In this document: piece by piece, positions 21,218-31,264 of the stretch
Numbering within the stretch: the first letter of the stretch is position 1
Layout of the letters: every line of letters starts with the position of its first letter
Source of the DNA: Formosa haliotis
GTDB taxonomy: Bacteria > Bacteroidota > Bacteroidia > Flavobacteriales > Flavobacteriaceae
Direction of reading: 5' to 3'
Length of the DNA: 64,000 nucleotides
Assembly: GCF_001685485.1 (NCBI RefSeq)
Contig: NZ_BDEL01000001.1
Coordinates: 1,485,501 to 1,549,500, forward strand
Made by a program: the position numbers and the translations under genes
The notes under the pieces: model-generated
Seen by the model: only the letters and a program-made list of their open reading frames with translations
Databases searched by the model: none
Told to the model about the DNA's origin: nothing

Positions 21218-23956
21218 ATGATAAAACATACCTATATCATTGTATTTCTAACAGCTATTATTGTTACATCTTGTACTATAAAAGCCCAAAATGAACAGAA
21301 AAACAAAGAAGCTTGGCCAAACATTAAAAACACTTCTAAACCCTGGACCCGTTGGTGGTGGATGGGTAGCGCTGTAGACAAACCCAACATTAAAGACAAT
21401 TTAATCAAACTCCACAAAGTTGGTATAGGAGGCGTAGAAATAGCGCCCATATATGGGGTTAAAGGGGAAGAAGATCATTTTATAGATTATCTATCTCCAA
21501 AATGGATGGAAATGCTAGATTACACCATTAAAATTGCAGATAGTTTAAACATGCAAGTAGACTTAACTTTAGGAACGGGTTGGCCTTATGGTGGGCCACA
21601 AGTTACACCTGAATTTGCGGCTACAAAACTGATATCCCAAAAATATAATGTAAAAAAAGGAGCAATATTTAACAAAACCATTGTTGTTGAAAATCCGAAA
21701 GAAAAACAACCTGCCAAATTACTTTATGTGTTAGCATATGGCGAAAACGGCACCTACCACAATTTGACAAAGCAAGTTGAGAATCAGCAATTAAATTGGA
21801 CGCCAACAGATTCTAATTACGACATATATGCTATTTTTGAAGGTAAAACTGGCCAGAAAGTAAAACGCGCCGCACCGGGTGGTGATGGCTTTACCTTAGA
21901 TCATTATTCCAAAGCCGCTTTAAACGCTTATGTAAAACCATTCGATACGGCTTTGGTGGGCTTTAATGGAAAAATCAGATCCATTTTCAACGATAGTTTC
22001 GAGGTGTACGGTACCAATTTTACACCTAACTTTTTTGAAGCTTTTCAAAACTTACGCGGTTACGACTTAAAGCCCTATATTAATCTGTTATTGAAAGAAG
22101 CAGACGATCCAATAGCAAACCGTATTAAAAGTGATTATCGCGAAACGCTATCGGATTTATTGTTGCACGATTTTGATGAACCTTGGACAAATTGGGCACA
22201 TAAACATAATTTTAAATCCAGATTGCAGGCTCATGGCTCCCCTGGTAATTTAATAGATATGTATGCGGCTGCCGATATTCCAGAATGCGAAACCTTCGGT
22301 TCTATGCCTTACGATATTCCGGGATTCCGCAGAGAACAAGAAGACATCCGCGAAGGTGATGCCGATCCCGTAATGCTTAAATTCTCTTCCTCTGCAGCAC
22401 ATATTGCAGGCAAACCTTTAACCTCGTCTGAAACGTTTACTTGGTTAAGAGATCATTTTAAAGTAGCGCTTTCGCAATGTAAACCAGAGTTAGAAGATTT
22501 ATTTTTAAACGGTATCAACCACGTGTTTTTACACGGTACCACCTACTCGCCAGACCGCGCTGCTTGGCCGGGATGGAAATTCTACGCTTCAACAAACTTC
22601 AATCCGAACCTTACAATTGGCGAAGATGAATCGGAATTATTTAGTTATATCGCCAATTGTCAATCGTTTTTACAATCGGGACAAGCCGATAATGACGTCT
22701 TGCTGTACTGGCCTATTTACGATGTTTGGGACGATTATTTGAAAGGCACCTTATTTTTTCAGTTTAAAATTCACTCTTTGGATGAATGGTTACACGACAC
22801 GCCGTTTTACAAAACCACAACCAACTTAATGCAACAAGGCTATTCCTTGGATTTTATTTCGGATAATTTTATTGCCCAAGCTAAAGTTGAAAATGGCCAT
22901 ATTATCGTACCCGGCGGACAATATAAATCTTTAGTGATTCCGCACTGCGACAACATGCCCTTGAAAACATTGAAGAAATTAATGGAATTACAAAAACAAG
23001 GCGCTTCCATCATTTTTGAAAACAAACCAAAATCGGTGCCTGGTAATTTCAATTTAGAGCAACAAAATAATGAATTGCAAACCGTAGCTAAAACCATTAC
23101 AACAAGTAGTGATGTGTTTTCCGATTTAGCAAAAGCAAATATTCACCCGGAAACTTTAGTAAATACTGGACTTAAATACATAAAACGTGCGGTTGATGGC
23201 GAGACCATTTATTATCTTGTTAATCACACAGCCAAGCCGGTTAACAGCTTTATTCCGATAAACAGCAGCAACAAAGATGTGATTATTTTCGATCCGTTAA
23301 CGCGACATTTCGGAAAGGCTGCAACAAAAAACAGCGACAACAAAACTTTGGTTAAAGTCCAAATTGAACCAGGACAATCGCTATTCTTAAAAACAGAAAC
23401 AAATAGCTCCATTGCCGACTGGCAGTATTTTGAAACCGAAAAAGAAACCTATCCTATTTCAGGAACTTGGAAACTCGAATTTATAAAAGGTGGTCCAAAA
23501 CTACCGCAAGCCACCGAAATTTTAGATTTAGTTTCCTGGACGACTTTAGATCCGGAATACGAAGCATTTTCAGGAACTGCAAAATACAGTATCAACTTTA
23601 AAAATCCTGATACTGCCATTAAACATTGGCAACTTCATTTAGGCGATGTTAGAGAAAGTGCTAAAGTCTGGCTTAATGGCAAACTTGTAGGAACGGCTTG
23701 GTCGGTGCCTTATCAATTAAAATTGGATAATTTACAAGCTGGCGACAATCAATTAACCATAGAAGTAACCAACCTCGCGGCCAATCGCATTAGAGCCAAA
23801 GAAATGCGTGGCGAGGAATGGAAAAATTTCTACGAAATCAATATGGTCGATAAAGACTATCAAAAATTCGATGCGACTAAATGGAAGCCAATGCCTTCTG
23901 GTTTATTGAATCCTATAACATTAACACCCTTAAAACTTATAACACATGAAAAATAA
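21218..23956 (+). CDS. GH106 alpha-L-rhamnosidase (lipoprotein)
   Basis: Releases terminal alpha-L-rhamnose. The 912-residue lipoprotein (lipobox IIVTSC) opens its catalytic domain with the GH106 hallmark PWTRWWWMGSAV and continues with GVGGVEIAPIYG-like and DLTLGTGWPYGGPQVTPE stretches, HNFKSRLQAHGSPGNLIDMY, TSSETFTWLRDHF, and DLFLNGINHVFLHGTTYSPD, which are the conserved barrel segments containing the acidic catalytic residues. C-terminal jelly-roll domains (about 780-912, including VWLNGKLVGTAWSVPYQL) complete the fold. Length fits the family. It is 2 bp after PL22 and overlaps the next gene by 11 bp, so translation is coupled. Together with RhaM and the rhamnose operon it supplies and uses rhamnose. 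Confidence 0.92.
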   Translation: MIKHTYIIVFLTAIIVTSCTIKAQNEQKNKEAWPNIKNTSKPWTRWWWMGSAVDKPNIKDNLIKLHKVGIGGVEIAPIYGVKGEEDHFIDYLSPKWMEMLDYTIKIADSLNMQVDLTLGTGWPYGGPQVTPEFAATKLISQKYNVKKGAIFNKTIVVENPKEKQPAKLLYVLAYGENGTYHNLTKQVENQQLNWTPTDSNYDIYAIFEGKTGQKVKRAAPGGDGFTLDHYSKAALNAYVKPFDTALVGFNGKIRSIFNDSFEVYGTNFTPNFFEAFQNLRGYDLKPYINLLLKEADDPIANRIKSDYRETLSDLLLHDFDEPWTNWAHKHNFKSRLQAHGSPGNLIDMYAAADIPECETFGSMPYDIPGFRREQEDIREGDADPVMLKFSSSAAHIAGKPLTSSETFTWLRDHFKVALSQCKPELEDLFLNGINHVFLHGTTYSPDRAAWPGWKFYASTNFNPNLTIGEDESELFSYIANCQSFLQSGQADNDVLLYWPIYDVWDDYLKGTLFFQFKIHSLDEWLHDTPFYKTTTNLMQQGYSLDFISDNFIAQAKVENGHIIVPGGQYKSLVIPHCDNMPLKTLKKLMELQKQGASIIFENKPKSVPGNFNLEQQNNELQTVAKTITTSSDVFSDLAKANIHPETLVNTGLKYIKRAVDGETIYYLVNHTAKPVNSFIPINSSNKDVIIFDPLTRHFGKAATKNSDNKTLVKVQIEPGQSLFLKTETNSSIADWQYFETEKETYPISGTWKLEFIKGGPKLPQATEILDLVSWTTLDPEYEAFSGTAKYSINFKNPDTAIKHWQLHLGDVRESAKVWLNGKLVGTAWSVPYQLKLDNLQAGDNQLTIEVTNLAANRIRAKEMRGEEWKNFYEINMVDKDYQKFDATKWKPMPSGLLNPITLTPLKLITHEK

Positions 23957-25076
23957 AATCCTTTGTATTTGCCTAACTCTGGCAAGCTTTTCGTCGGTAT
24001 TTGCTCAAGACTTACCCGACCGAAAAGCCGTATTAGAAACCATGATTTTAACCAACGATTACTTTATGAAAAAGTGGCCCGATGTTGGTAAAACTATCGT
24101 CACTAATAAAGAACGCCCAAGTAACATCTGGACGCGCGGCGTGTATTACGAAGGTTTAATGGCCTTGTACAATATTTGGCCAAAAGAAGAATACTATCAA
24201 TACGCATATGACTGGTCCGAATTTCATAAATGGAATTTTAGATACGGAGCAGCAAACCGCAATGCAGACGATTATTGTGCGGCACAAACCTATATCGATT
24301 TATACAATTTAACGCCTGATCCTAAAATGCTAAAAAGCACCAGAGCCTGTATGAACATGTTGTTAAATACACCTCAAAATGACGATTGGTGGTGGATTGA
24401 CGCTTTACAAATGGGCATGCCTGTTTTTGCGAAAATGGGCGTGTTGGAAAACGATAATCGCTATTACGAAAAAATGTACGACATGTACATGTATACCCGC
24501 GATAAACATGGCGAAAAAGGCCTTTACAACCCAAAAGATGGTTTATGGTGGCGCGATGCCGATTTCGATCCGCCTTACACCGAACCAAATGGTGAAGATT
24601 CGTATTGGAGTCGCGGTAATGGTTGGGTAATCGCAGCTTTGGCGCGCGTATTAAACATTATGCCAGAAGATGCGCCACATCGCGACCAGTACATTAAAGA
24701 TTTTAAAGCAATGGCCGAAGCCTTAGTGCCAATTCAGCGAAAAGATGGTTTTTGGAATGTTAGCTTACACGACCCAAAACATTTTGGCGGTAAAGAAACT
24801 TCGGGAACAGCACTGTTCGTCTATGCGATGGCTTATGGTGTAAACACAGGCATTTTAGATCGCGACACTTACTTGCCTGTACTTTTAAAAGGTTGGAATG
24901 CGATGGTTAAGGAAGCGGTTCATAAAAACGGATTCTTAGGTTGGTTACAATCTACTGGTAAAGAACCAAAAGATGGTCAGCCGTTGTCTTACGACAAAGT
25001 TCCAGATTTTGAAGATTACGGTTTAGGTTGCTTCTTATTAGCCGGTACCGAAGTTTATAGATTGGAAGAAAAATAA
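23946..25076 (+). CDS. GH105 unsaturated rhamnogalacturonyl/glucuronyl hydrolase
   Basis: A 376-residue (alpha/alpha)6-barrel hydrolase that removes the 4,5-unsaturated uronic acid produced by lyases. It has a signal peptide (SSVFAQ). The catalytic aspartate is in WWWIDALQMGMPVFAKMG, and the family motif DSYWSRGNGWVIAALARV as well as the C-terminal SGTALFVYAMAYG are intact. GH105 enzymes act on rhamnogalacturonan, ulvan and arabinogalactan fragments. Its ATG lies 11 bp inside the end of the GH106 gene. A long-stem hairpin follows at 25122-25175, so it may end a first transcript. With the GH88 at 2178 the locus carries two unsaturated-uronate hydrolases of different families. Confidence 0.9.
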   Translation: MKNKILCICLTLASFSSVFAQDLPDRKAVLETMILTNDYFMKKWPDVGKTIVTNKERPSNIWTRGVYYEGLMALYNIWPKEEYYQYAYDWSEFHKWNFRYGAANRNADDYCAAQTYIDLYNLTPDPKMLKSTRACMNMLLNTPQNDDWWWIDALQMGMPVFAKMGVLENDNRYYEKMYDMYMYTRDKHGEKGLYNPKDGLWWRDADFDPPYTEPNGEDSYWSRGNGWVIAALARVLNIMPEDAPHRDQYIKDFKAMAEALVPIQRKDGFWNVSLHDPKHFGGKETSGTALFVYAMAYGVNTGILDRDTYLPVLLKGWNAMVKEAVHKNGFLGWLQSTGKEPKDGQPLSYDKVPDFEDYGLGCFLLAGTEVYRLEEK

Positions 25077-25121
25077 TTATACCTAATTAGACAGCTTGCC
25101 TTTTGTAACTTTTAAATAACT

Positions 25122-25179
25122 AACGCGGAGTCGAGACAGCAAATTAATTTTTTAACACATTCACGACTCCGCGTTTTTT
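25122..25179 (+). terminator. Long-loop hairpin terminator after GH105
   Basis: A perfect 12-bp inverted repeat, AACGCGGAGTCG (25122-25133) and its complement (25164-25175), is followed on the plus strand by TTTT. The GC-rich stem is striking in this AT-rich DNA. The loop is 30 bases, longer than usual for an intrinsic terminator. It would separate PL22-GH106-GH105 from the GH43 group; no operator of the shared type is seen between it and the GH43 start at 25235. Confidence 0.6.
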
Positions 25180-25234
25180 CATTATTAATCCATCAGTATT
25201 CCAATAATTGCCAACACATTAAGAATTCATCTAA

Positions 25235-27169
25235 ATGAAACCAACAACCAAACTAACAGCATTACATCTTATTTTAATCTGCCTTTCCCTCCAAATGTAC
25301 GGTCAAAAAAGACAAGGCATAGAAGAGAAAGATTATACCGCTTATTTATTCACCTATTTTACAGGAAATAAACAATCGCAGGAACAAATTCACTTTGCTG
25401 TAAGTCAGGATGGTTATCATTTTAAGGCACTAAATAATAATCAACCGGTTATCAATTCGGAAACCATTAGCTCCAGTGGCGGTGTACGAGATCCACATAT
25501 TTTAAGATCCGAAGATGGCAAAACATTTTATATGGTTGCTACCGATATGGTGACTTCTAAAGGTTGGGATTCTAACAGGGCTTTTGTTATGCTCAAATCG
25601 ACCGATTTAATTCATTGGACACATTCGGTCATTCACATCCCGAAAAAATACGGCGGCCATGAGGATTTAAAACGTGTTTGGGCACCACAAACCGTGTTCG
25701 ATCACGAAGCAAAAAAATACCTGATATATTGGTCTATGAAGCACGGCGATGCTAACGACATTATTTATTACGCTTACACCAACGACGATTTTACCGATAT
25801 TATTGGCGAGCCTAAACCTCTTTTCATTCCTAAATCGGGAGATTTCTGTATCGATGGCGATATCATTTTTAAAGATGATATTTATTATATGTATTACAAA
25901 ACCGGAACGCTGGACAATAACGGTTTACGAATGGCTAAAACACGTTCGCTAACCAGTAATAACTGGATAGAATTCAACGATTTTGTTGAAAGCACTAAAG
26001 AGGATGTGGAAGGCTCTGGTTTATTCAAACTGAATAATTCTGAAGACTATATTTTAATGTACGATGTGTACCGTAAACACCAATATCAATTTACAAGAAC
26101 TACCGATTTTCAAAACTTTGAAATCGTCGATCAAGATATCCAAATGGATTTTCAGCCCAGACATGGCACAGTAATTTCCATCACAAACAACGAATTGAAA
26201 GCGTTAACTAAAACTTACGGCATACCAGAAGGCCTAGCGCCTATTCCTAACAACCCGGTTTTGCAAGGCTATTACGCCGATCCGGATATTATGTATTCCG
26301 AAAAAAACAAAAAATTCTATATGTACCCTACTTCCGATGGTTTTAACGAGTGGTCGGGCACTTATTTTGAAGCGTTTTCATCTGACAACCTAGTGGATTG
26401 GAACAATGAGGGCGTGATTTTGGATTTGGAAAAAGATGTATCTTGGACTAACACCAACGCGTGGGCGCCTTGTATCATTGAAAAGAAAACTAAATCCGGT
26501 TACAAGTACTACTATTATTTTACGGCGGGAAAATTTATTGGTGTAGCCACTGCCGACGAACCGGAAGGGCCTTTTAAAGATTCTGGGAAACGCATAATCG
26601 ACAAAAAACCAGAAGGAACCAATCGCGGTATCGAAATAGATCCCGAAGTATTCCATGACCCTGTAAGCAATAAGGATTACCTCTATTACGGCAACGGCTA
26701 TATGGCGGTAGCCGAATTGAAACCAAACATGACTGAAATTGATGAATCCAGCATCAAATTATTAAATCCGTCCCATTACCGCGAAGGCACGACAGTATTT
26801 TACCGTAACGGCATTTACTATTTTTTATGGTCCGAAAACGACACCAGACATGTGAATTATCGCATTCGTTATGCGACTTCCAACTCGCCAACAGGTCCAT
26901 TACATATTCCTGAAGATAATATCATTTTGGCAAAAGATCCAAGTCAGGGCATTTATGCCACGGGACATAATTCCGTGATTCAAGTTCCGGGGAAAGACGC
27001 ATGGTACATTGTGTATCATCGGTTTTCGTATCCCAACGGCATCAACATAGGGCGTGCTGCTGGTTACCATCGCGAAGTGTGTATAGACACCTTGAAATTT
27101 AATGCCGATGGCAGTATTAAACCAACGAAACCAACCCATACCGGCATTAAACCTATTCAATTAAATTGA
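25235..27169 (+). CDS. Double-domain GH43 glycoside hydrolase
   Basis: A 644-residue exported protein with two GH43 five-bladed propellers in tandem, expected to release arabinose or xylose. Domain 1 (about 35-330) starts YLFTYFTGNKQSQEQIHFAV and has the base motif GVRDPHIL and KRVWAPQTVFD. Domain 2 (about 345-640) has the base motif GYYADPDIMY, TNAWAPCIIEKK, RGIEIDPEVFHDP and HREGTTVFYRNGIYYFLW with the acid glutamate. Both halves keep the aspartate of the RDP/ADP motif, so both may be active. Domain 1 resembles the separate GH43 at 31265. The signal peptide ends near MYGQ. It opens the second group of the rightward arm, 8 bp before the next GH43 gene. Confidence 0.88.
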   Translation: MKPTTKLTALHLILICLSLQMYGQKRQGIEEKDYTAYLFTYFTGNKQSQEQIHFAVSQDGYHFKALNNNQPVINSETISSSGGVRDPHILRSEDGKTFYMVATDMVTSKGWDSNRAFVMLKSTDLIHWTHSVIHIPKKYGGHEDLKRVWAPQTVFDHEAKKYLIYWSMKHGDANDIIYYAYTNDDFTDIIGEPKPLFIPKSGDFCIDGDIIFKDDIYYMYYKTGTLDNNGLRMAKTRSLTSNNWIEFNDFVESTKEDVEGSGLFKLNNSEDYILMYDVYRKHQYQFTRTTDFQNFEIVDQDIQMDFQPRHGTVISITNNELKALTKTYGIPEGLAPIPNNPVLQGYYADPDIMYSEKNKKFYMYPTSDGFNEWSGTYFEAFSSDNLVDWNNEGVILDLEKDVSWTNTNAWAPCIIEKKTKSGYKYYYYFTAGKFIGVATADEPEGPFKDSGKRIIDKKPEGTNRGIEIDPEVFHDPVSNKDYLYYGNGYMAVAELKPNMTEIDESSIKLLNPSHYREGTTVFYRNGIYYFLWSENDTRHVNYRIRYATSNSPTGPLHIPEDNIILAKDPSQGIYATGHNSVIQVPGKDAWYIVYHRFSYPNGINIGRAAGYHREVCIDTLKFNADGSIKPTKPTHTGIKPIQLN

Positions 27170-27176
27170 TAACAAT

Positions 27177-28187
27177 ATGAAGTCTAGAATAACAACATAT
27201 ATAAAAATTGTATTAACAGGGTTTTGTCTGTGTCTTTTAGTACAAAAGTCGCAAGCCCAAGCGGTTAATTCATCTAAAATAATTCATAAATGGAAAGCAA
27301 CAGGAAACCCTATTGTAACCCATAAATACACTTGCGATCCGGCCGCCTTGGTACATAACGACACCTTGTTCATTTTTACGGGAGAAGATTTTGAAGGCGG
27401 GCAAAAACGATACAATATCCTCAATTGGTGTGTGTTCGCTACTACCGATATGGAGACCTTTTGGGAATATGAAACACCGCTAAAAGCCCCCGATTTTAAA
27501 TGGGGTGAACAAAATGCCGCTTGGGCTAGTCAGGTTATCGAACGAAATGGTAAATTTTATTGGTATTCTAGCTCGCAACGAACAGGAATTGGCGTAGCGC
27601 TTGCAGACAGTCCTAAAGGCCCTTACAAAGATGCTATTGGCAAGCCACTTTTAACTAACGACGATAGCTTCGGGAAAAAGCACAGTTGGCGCACTATCGA
27701 TCCAACGGTTATGATAGACGACGATGGTCAAGCTTGGTTATACTGGGGAAATGGCGCTTGTTGGTTGGTAAAACTCAATGACGATATGGTTTCCTACGAC
27801 AAAAATTACGGAGTTAAAGAAGTGAAATTTAACGGTGAACTCGATTTCCCGTTTACCGAAGCACCGTGGATTCACAAAAAAGATGGCCTGTATTTCTTAT
27901 CGTTTGCCATTGGATTTCCAGAGCGCATTGCTTACGCCATTAGCGATAAACCAGAAGGGCCTTTTGAATACAAAGGCATCATAAATGAGATTGCTGGCAA
28001 CTCCAACACCAATCATCAGGCCATAATCGAATATAAAGACAATTGGTATTTTATTTACCATAATGGCGGCATACAAACAGATGGTGGTAGCCATAGCAGA
28101 AGCATCTGTATCGACAAATTAGAATTTGACGAAAATGGTCTGTATAAAACGATTAAAATGACAACTAACGGCGTTCAAAATAAATAA
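27177..28187 (+). CDS. GH43 glycoside hydrolase
   Basis: A 336-residue exported single-domain GH43 enzyme, probably an arabinofuranosidase, xylosidase or exo-galactosidase. The signal peptide ends QKSQAQ. The catalytic base lies in YTCDPAALVHND, the pKa modulator in WRTIDPTVMIDDDGQAWLYW and the acid in FPFTEAPWIHKKDGLYFLSF; the metal or substrate histidine is in NTNHQAIIEYKDNWYFIYH. All are intact and length is normal. It follows the double GH43 by 7 bp and precedes the GH2 gene by 37 bp, so these are cotranscribed. The subfamily is not decidable by eye. Confidence 0.88.
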   Translation: MKSRITTYIKIVLTGFCLCLLVQKSQAQAVNSSKIIHKWKATGNPIVTHKYTCDPAALVHNDTLFIFTGEDFEGGQKRYNILNWCVFATTDMETFWEYETPLKAPDFKWGEQNAAWASQVIERNGKFYWYSSSQRTGIGVALADSPKGPYKDAIGKPLLTNDDSFGKKHSWRTIDPTVMIDDDGQAWLYWGNGACWLVKLNDDMVSYDKNYGVKEVKFNGELDFPFTEAPWIHKKDGLYFLSFAIGFPERIAYAISDKPEGPFEYKGIINEIAGNSNTNHQAIIEYKDNWYFIYHNGGIQTDGGSHSRSICIDKLEFDENGLYKTIKMTTNGVQNK

Positions 28188-28224
28188 TCGAAATATAAAC
28201 AAAATAAGGAATAACACAAAACCT

Positions 28225-31200
28225 ATGATTAGTCACCATTATTTAAACCGTTACACCGCAATTTTACTCGTTTTGTTTTTGTCAAATCTACTAAGTGCTC
28301 AAGATTTTAAAAGAATAAAATATAATTTCAATTCCGATTGGAAGTTTAAAATCGGAGACTTCAACCAAGCCGAAAGCAATAGCTTTAACGATGCCAATTG
28401 GCAAAACGTAACCCTGCCCTACGCCTTCAATCAAGAAGAAGCATTTTTAAAAGACATTGTAGACCTAACAACAGGCATTGTTTGGTATAGAAAAACCTTT
28501 CAGCTTCCAAAAAACACAGAAGACAAAAAAATATTTATCGAATTTGAAGGTATCCGGCAAGGTGGTGTAATTTACGTAAATGGAGAGAAAGTAGGCCTAC
28601 ACGAAAATGGCGTTATGGCCTTTGGTTTCGATATTTCAAACTATTTAAAACCTTACCCCTATAAAAACGTAATAGCTTTACGAATAGACAACAACTGGGA
28701 TTATAAAGAAACAGCAACGGATGCCACATACCGATGGAATAACAAAAATTTTAATGCGAATTATGGCGGGATTCCAAAAAATGTTTTCCTTCATATTACC
28801 GATAAATTATATCAAACTTTACCCCTATTTTCAAATTTAGAAACAACTGGTGTTTATGTGTATGCTAAAAGTTTCGATATGACAAATAACAGTGCCTCAA
28901 TCCATATAGAATCTCAGGTTAAAAACGAATTTAACACTAAAAAGGAAGTCGCGTTAGTTGTTGAAGTACGCGATATGGACAACAAAAAAATAGCTGAATT
29001 TACTTCGGAAAAACACACCTTACCAGCTCATTCAACAGAAACTTTAAAAACCAACAAAAGGCTGAATGATTTAAATTTCTGGAGTTGGGGATACGGTTAT
29101 TTATATACTATTAAAACGATTTTAAAAGTAAATGGCATTACAATAGACGAAGTAAACACCAAAACAGGTTTTCGAAAAACAGCCTTCAAAAATGGTGAAG
29201 TTGTTTTAAACGATCGCGTTATACAAATTAAAGGTTATGCCCAACGAACCAGTAACGAATGGCCTGCAATAGGCATGTCGGTTCCGCCATGGTTAAGCGA
29301 TTTTAGTAATAAAATGATGTTGGAAAGTAATGCCAATTTAGTCCGTTGGATGCATGTTACCCCATGGAAGCAGGATATAGAATCCTGCGATCGCGTTGGC
29401 CTTATGCAAGCCATGCCTGCGGGAGATGCCGAAAAAGATTCGCAAGGAGCACATTGGGAACAACGCGTCAATTTAATGCGCGATGCCATTATTTACAATC
29501 GAAATAACCCAAGTATCATTTTTTACGAATGCGGAAATGAAGTTATTAGCGAACCCCATATGCATGAAATGAAAAGCCTCCGAAATACCTACGACCCGTT
29601 TGGGGGTCGCGCAATTGGATCGCGAGAAATGTTGGATAGCCAAGAAGCTGAATATGGTGGCGAAATGCTATACATAAACAAAAGTGCCGGAAAACCACTT
29701 TGGGCAACCGAATATTCCAGAGATGAAGGTTTACGCAAATATTGGGACGAATTTTCGCCACCCTACCATAAAGAAGGTGTTGGTCCGCTATACCGTGGAA
29801 AAGATGCCTCCGAATATAATCACAATCAAGATGCTCACGCTATCGAGAATATAACACGTTGGTACGATTATTATCGGGAACGTCCAGGCACGGGACATCG
29901 CGTTAGTTCGGGAGGTGTAAATATTGTATTTTCAGACACCAATACGCACCACAGAGGCGAATCTAATTACCGAACCAGTGGCGAAGTAGACCCTATGCGT
30001 ATTCCTAAAGACGGCTTTTTTGCCCATCAGGTAATGTGGGACGGTTGGGTCGATATCGAACAACATCGCACACATATTTTAGGTCATTGGAACTACGAAA
30101 AAGGCACCACCAAAAACATGTATGTTGTTAGCTCTGGTGCTAAAGTGGAACTTTTTATTAATGGAAAGTCGCAAGGTTTTGGGGAACAGTCCAAACAATT
30201 TCTATTCACTTTTAAAGACATTTCTTGGGAATCTGGCACCTTAAAAGCTATTAGTTATAATGAGGATGGAACAATAATATCGGAAGCGACTAAAACAACC
30301 GCAGGAAAACCTGTTGCTATTAAATTAACATCGCACACAAGTCCAGATGGCTTTTTAGCAAATGGTGCCGATGTCGCTTTAATTGATGTTGAAGTTGTGG
30401 ATAAAAACGGAAACCGCTGCCCTACTAATAATAGTATGATTGACTTTTCAATAAAAGGTGAAGCGAGCTGGTTGGGCGGAATAGCACAAGGTAAAAACAA
30501 CTACATTTTGGGTAAACAGTTGCCAGTTGAAAACGGGGTTAATAGAATCATGATCCGTTCCGGCATAAAAGCCGATCGTATTAGCATTCAAGCAAAATCT
30601 AACAATCTAAAACCTTCAAATATACAGCTAGAAACAACAGGGTTTTCGACTAAGAGTGGGCTTTCAACACAATTACCCGGCGACAATTTACCGTCTAATT
30701 TAGAACGTGGATCAACACCAAAATCACCATCGTATACCATTAAAAGAATCCCTGTATTTATCCGCTCTGCAACCGCTTTGGCAAATTCAGAAACAGCGTA
30801 TCAAAGTTACGACGATAACGAATTAACCGAATGGCGTAATGATGGCCGCATAAATACAGGAAAAATAACCTACACCTTAGCCAAAGAATCTGTAGTAAAA
30901 CAATGTGTCATTAAATTAACTGGATGGCGTACCAAAAGTTACCCGATAAGAATAGTAGCAGATGACACAGAAGTTTTTAAAGGAGAAACATCACAAAGTT
31001 TAGGTTATATTACGATTGACTTGAAACCTGTCTCAGCCAAATCAATTACAATTGAACTGATTGGTGCCAATACCGAAAACGATGCTTTTAACCAGATTGT
31101 TGAAGTAGACCCTACTAAAGAATTAGACTTATATAAAGATAAAGCAAGCACCAATGCCAAAGGACAATTACGCATTGTAGAAATTGAATTTTACGAATAA
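28225..31200 (+). CDS. GH2 glycoside hydrolase with C-terminal carbohydrate-binding-like domain
   Basis: A 991-residue exported GH2 enzyme, the third in the locus. The signal peptide ends NLLSAQ. The jelly-roll (WYRKTFQLP), Ig-like domain and TIM barrel follow; the acid/base is in IIFYECGNEVISE and the nucleophile in PLWATEYSRDEG. Residues about 640-760 form further beta domains (VELFINGKSQGFG). The last 150 residues (TEWRNDGRINTGKITYTLAK, SITIELIGANTENDAF) look like a discoidin-type binding module. Large multidomain GH2 proteins of this kind include beta-galactosidases and beta-glucuronidases. It lies between two GH43 genes. The acid/base motif (FYECGNE) differs from the other two GH2 enzymes, which suggests three distinct linkages. 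Confidence 0.87.
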   Translation: MISHHYLNRYTAILLVLFLSNLLSAQDFKRIKYNFNSDWKFKIGDFNQAESNSFNDANWQNVTLPYAFNQEEAFLKDIVDLTTGIVWYRKTFQLPKNTEDKKIFIEFEGIRQGGVIYVNGEKVGLHENGVMAFGFDISNYLKPYPYKNVIALRIDNNWDYKETATDATYRWNNKNFNANYGGIPKNVFLHITDKLYQTLPLFSNLETTGVYVYAKSFDMTNNSASIHIESQVKNEFNTKKEVALVVEVRDMDNKKIAEFTSEKHTLPAHSTETLKTNKRLNDLNFWSWGYGYLYTIKTILKVNGITIDEVNTKTGFRKTAFKNGEVVLNDRVIQIKGYAQRTSNEWPAIGMSVPPWLSDFSNKMMLESNANLVRWMHVTPWKQDIESCDRVGLMQAMPAGDAEKDSQGAHWEQRVNLMRDAIIYNRNNPSIIFYECGNEVISEPHMHEMKSLRNTYDPFGGRAIGSREMLDSQEAEYGGEMLYINKSAGKPLWATEYSRDEGLRKYWDEFSPPYHKEGVGPLYRGKDASEYNHNQDAHAIENITRWYDYYRERPGTGHRVSSGGVNIVFSDTNTHHRGESNYRTSGEVDPMRIPKDGFFAHQVMWDGWVDIEQHRTHILGHWNYEKGTTKNMYVVSSGAKVELFINGKSQGFGEQSKQFLFTFKDISWESGTLKAISYNEDGTIISEATKTTAGKPVAIKLTSHTSPDGFLANGADVALIDVEVVDKNGNRCPTNNSMIDFSIKGEASWLGGIAQGKNNYILGKQLPVENGVNRIMIRSGIKADRISIQAKSNNLKPSNIQLETTGFSTKSGLSTQLPGDNLPSNLERGSTPKSPSYTIKRIPVFIRSATALANSETAYQSYDDNELTEWRNDGRINTGKITYTLAKESVVKQCVIKLTGWRTKSYPIRIVADDTEVFKGETSQSLGYITIDLKPVSAKSITIELIGANTENDAFNQIVEVDPTKELDLYKDKASTNAKGQLRIVEIEFYE

Positions 31201-31264
31201 ATGTCTTTCAATTAAAACGCATTAAATAATCAGCACTTAACTATAATTAAGACTTTAAATAATA

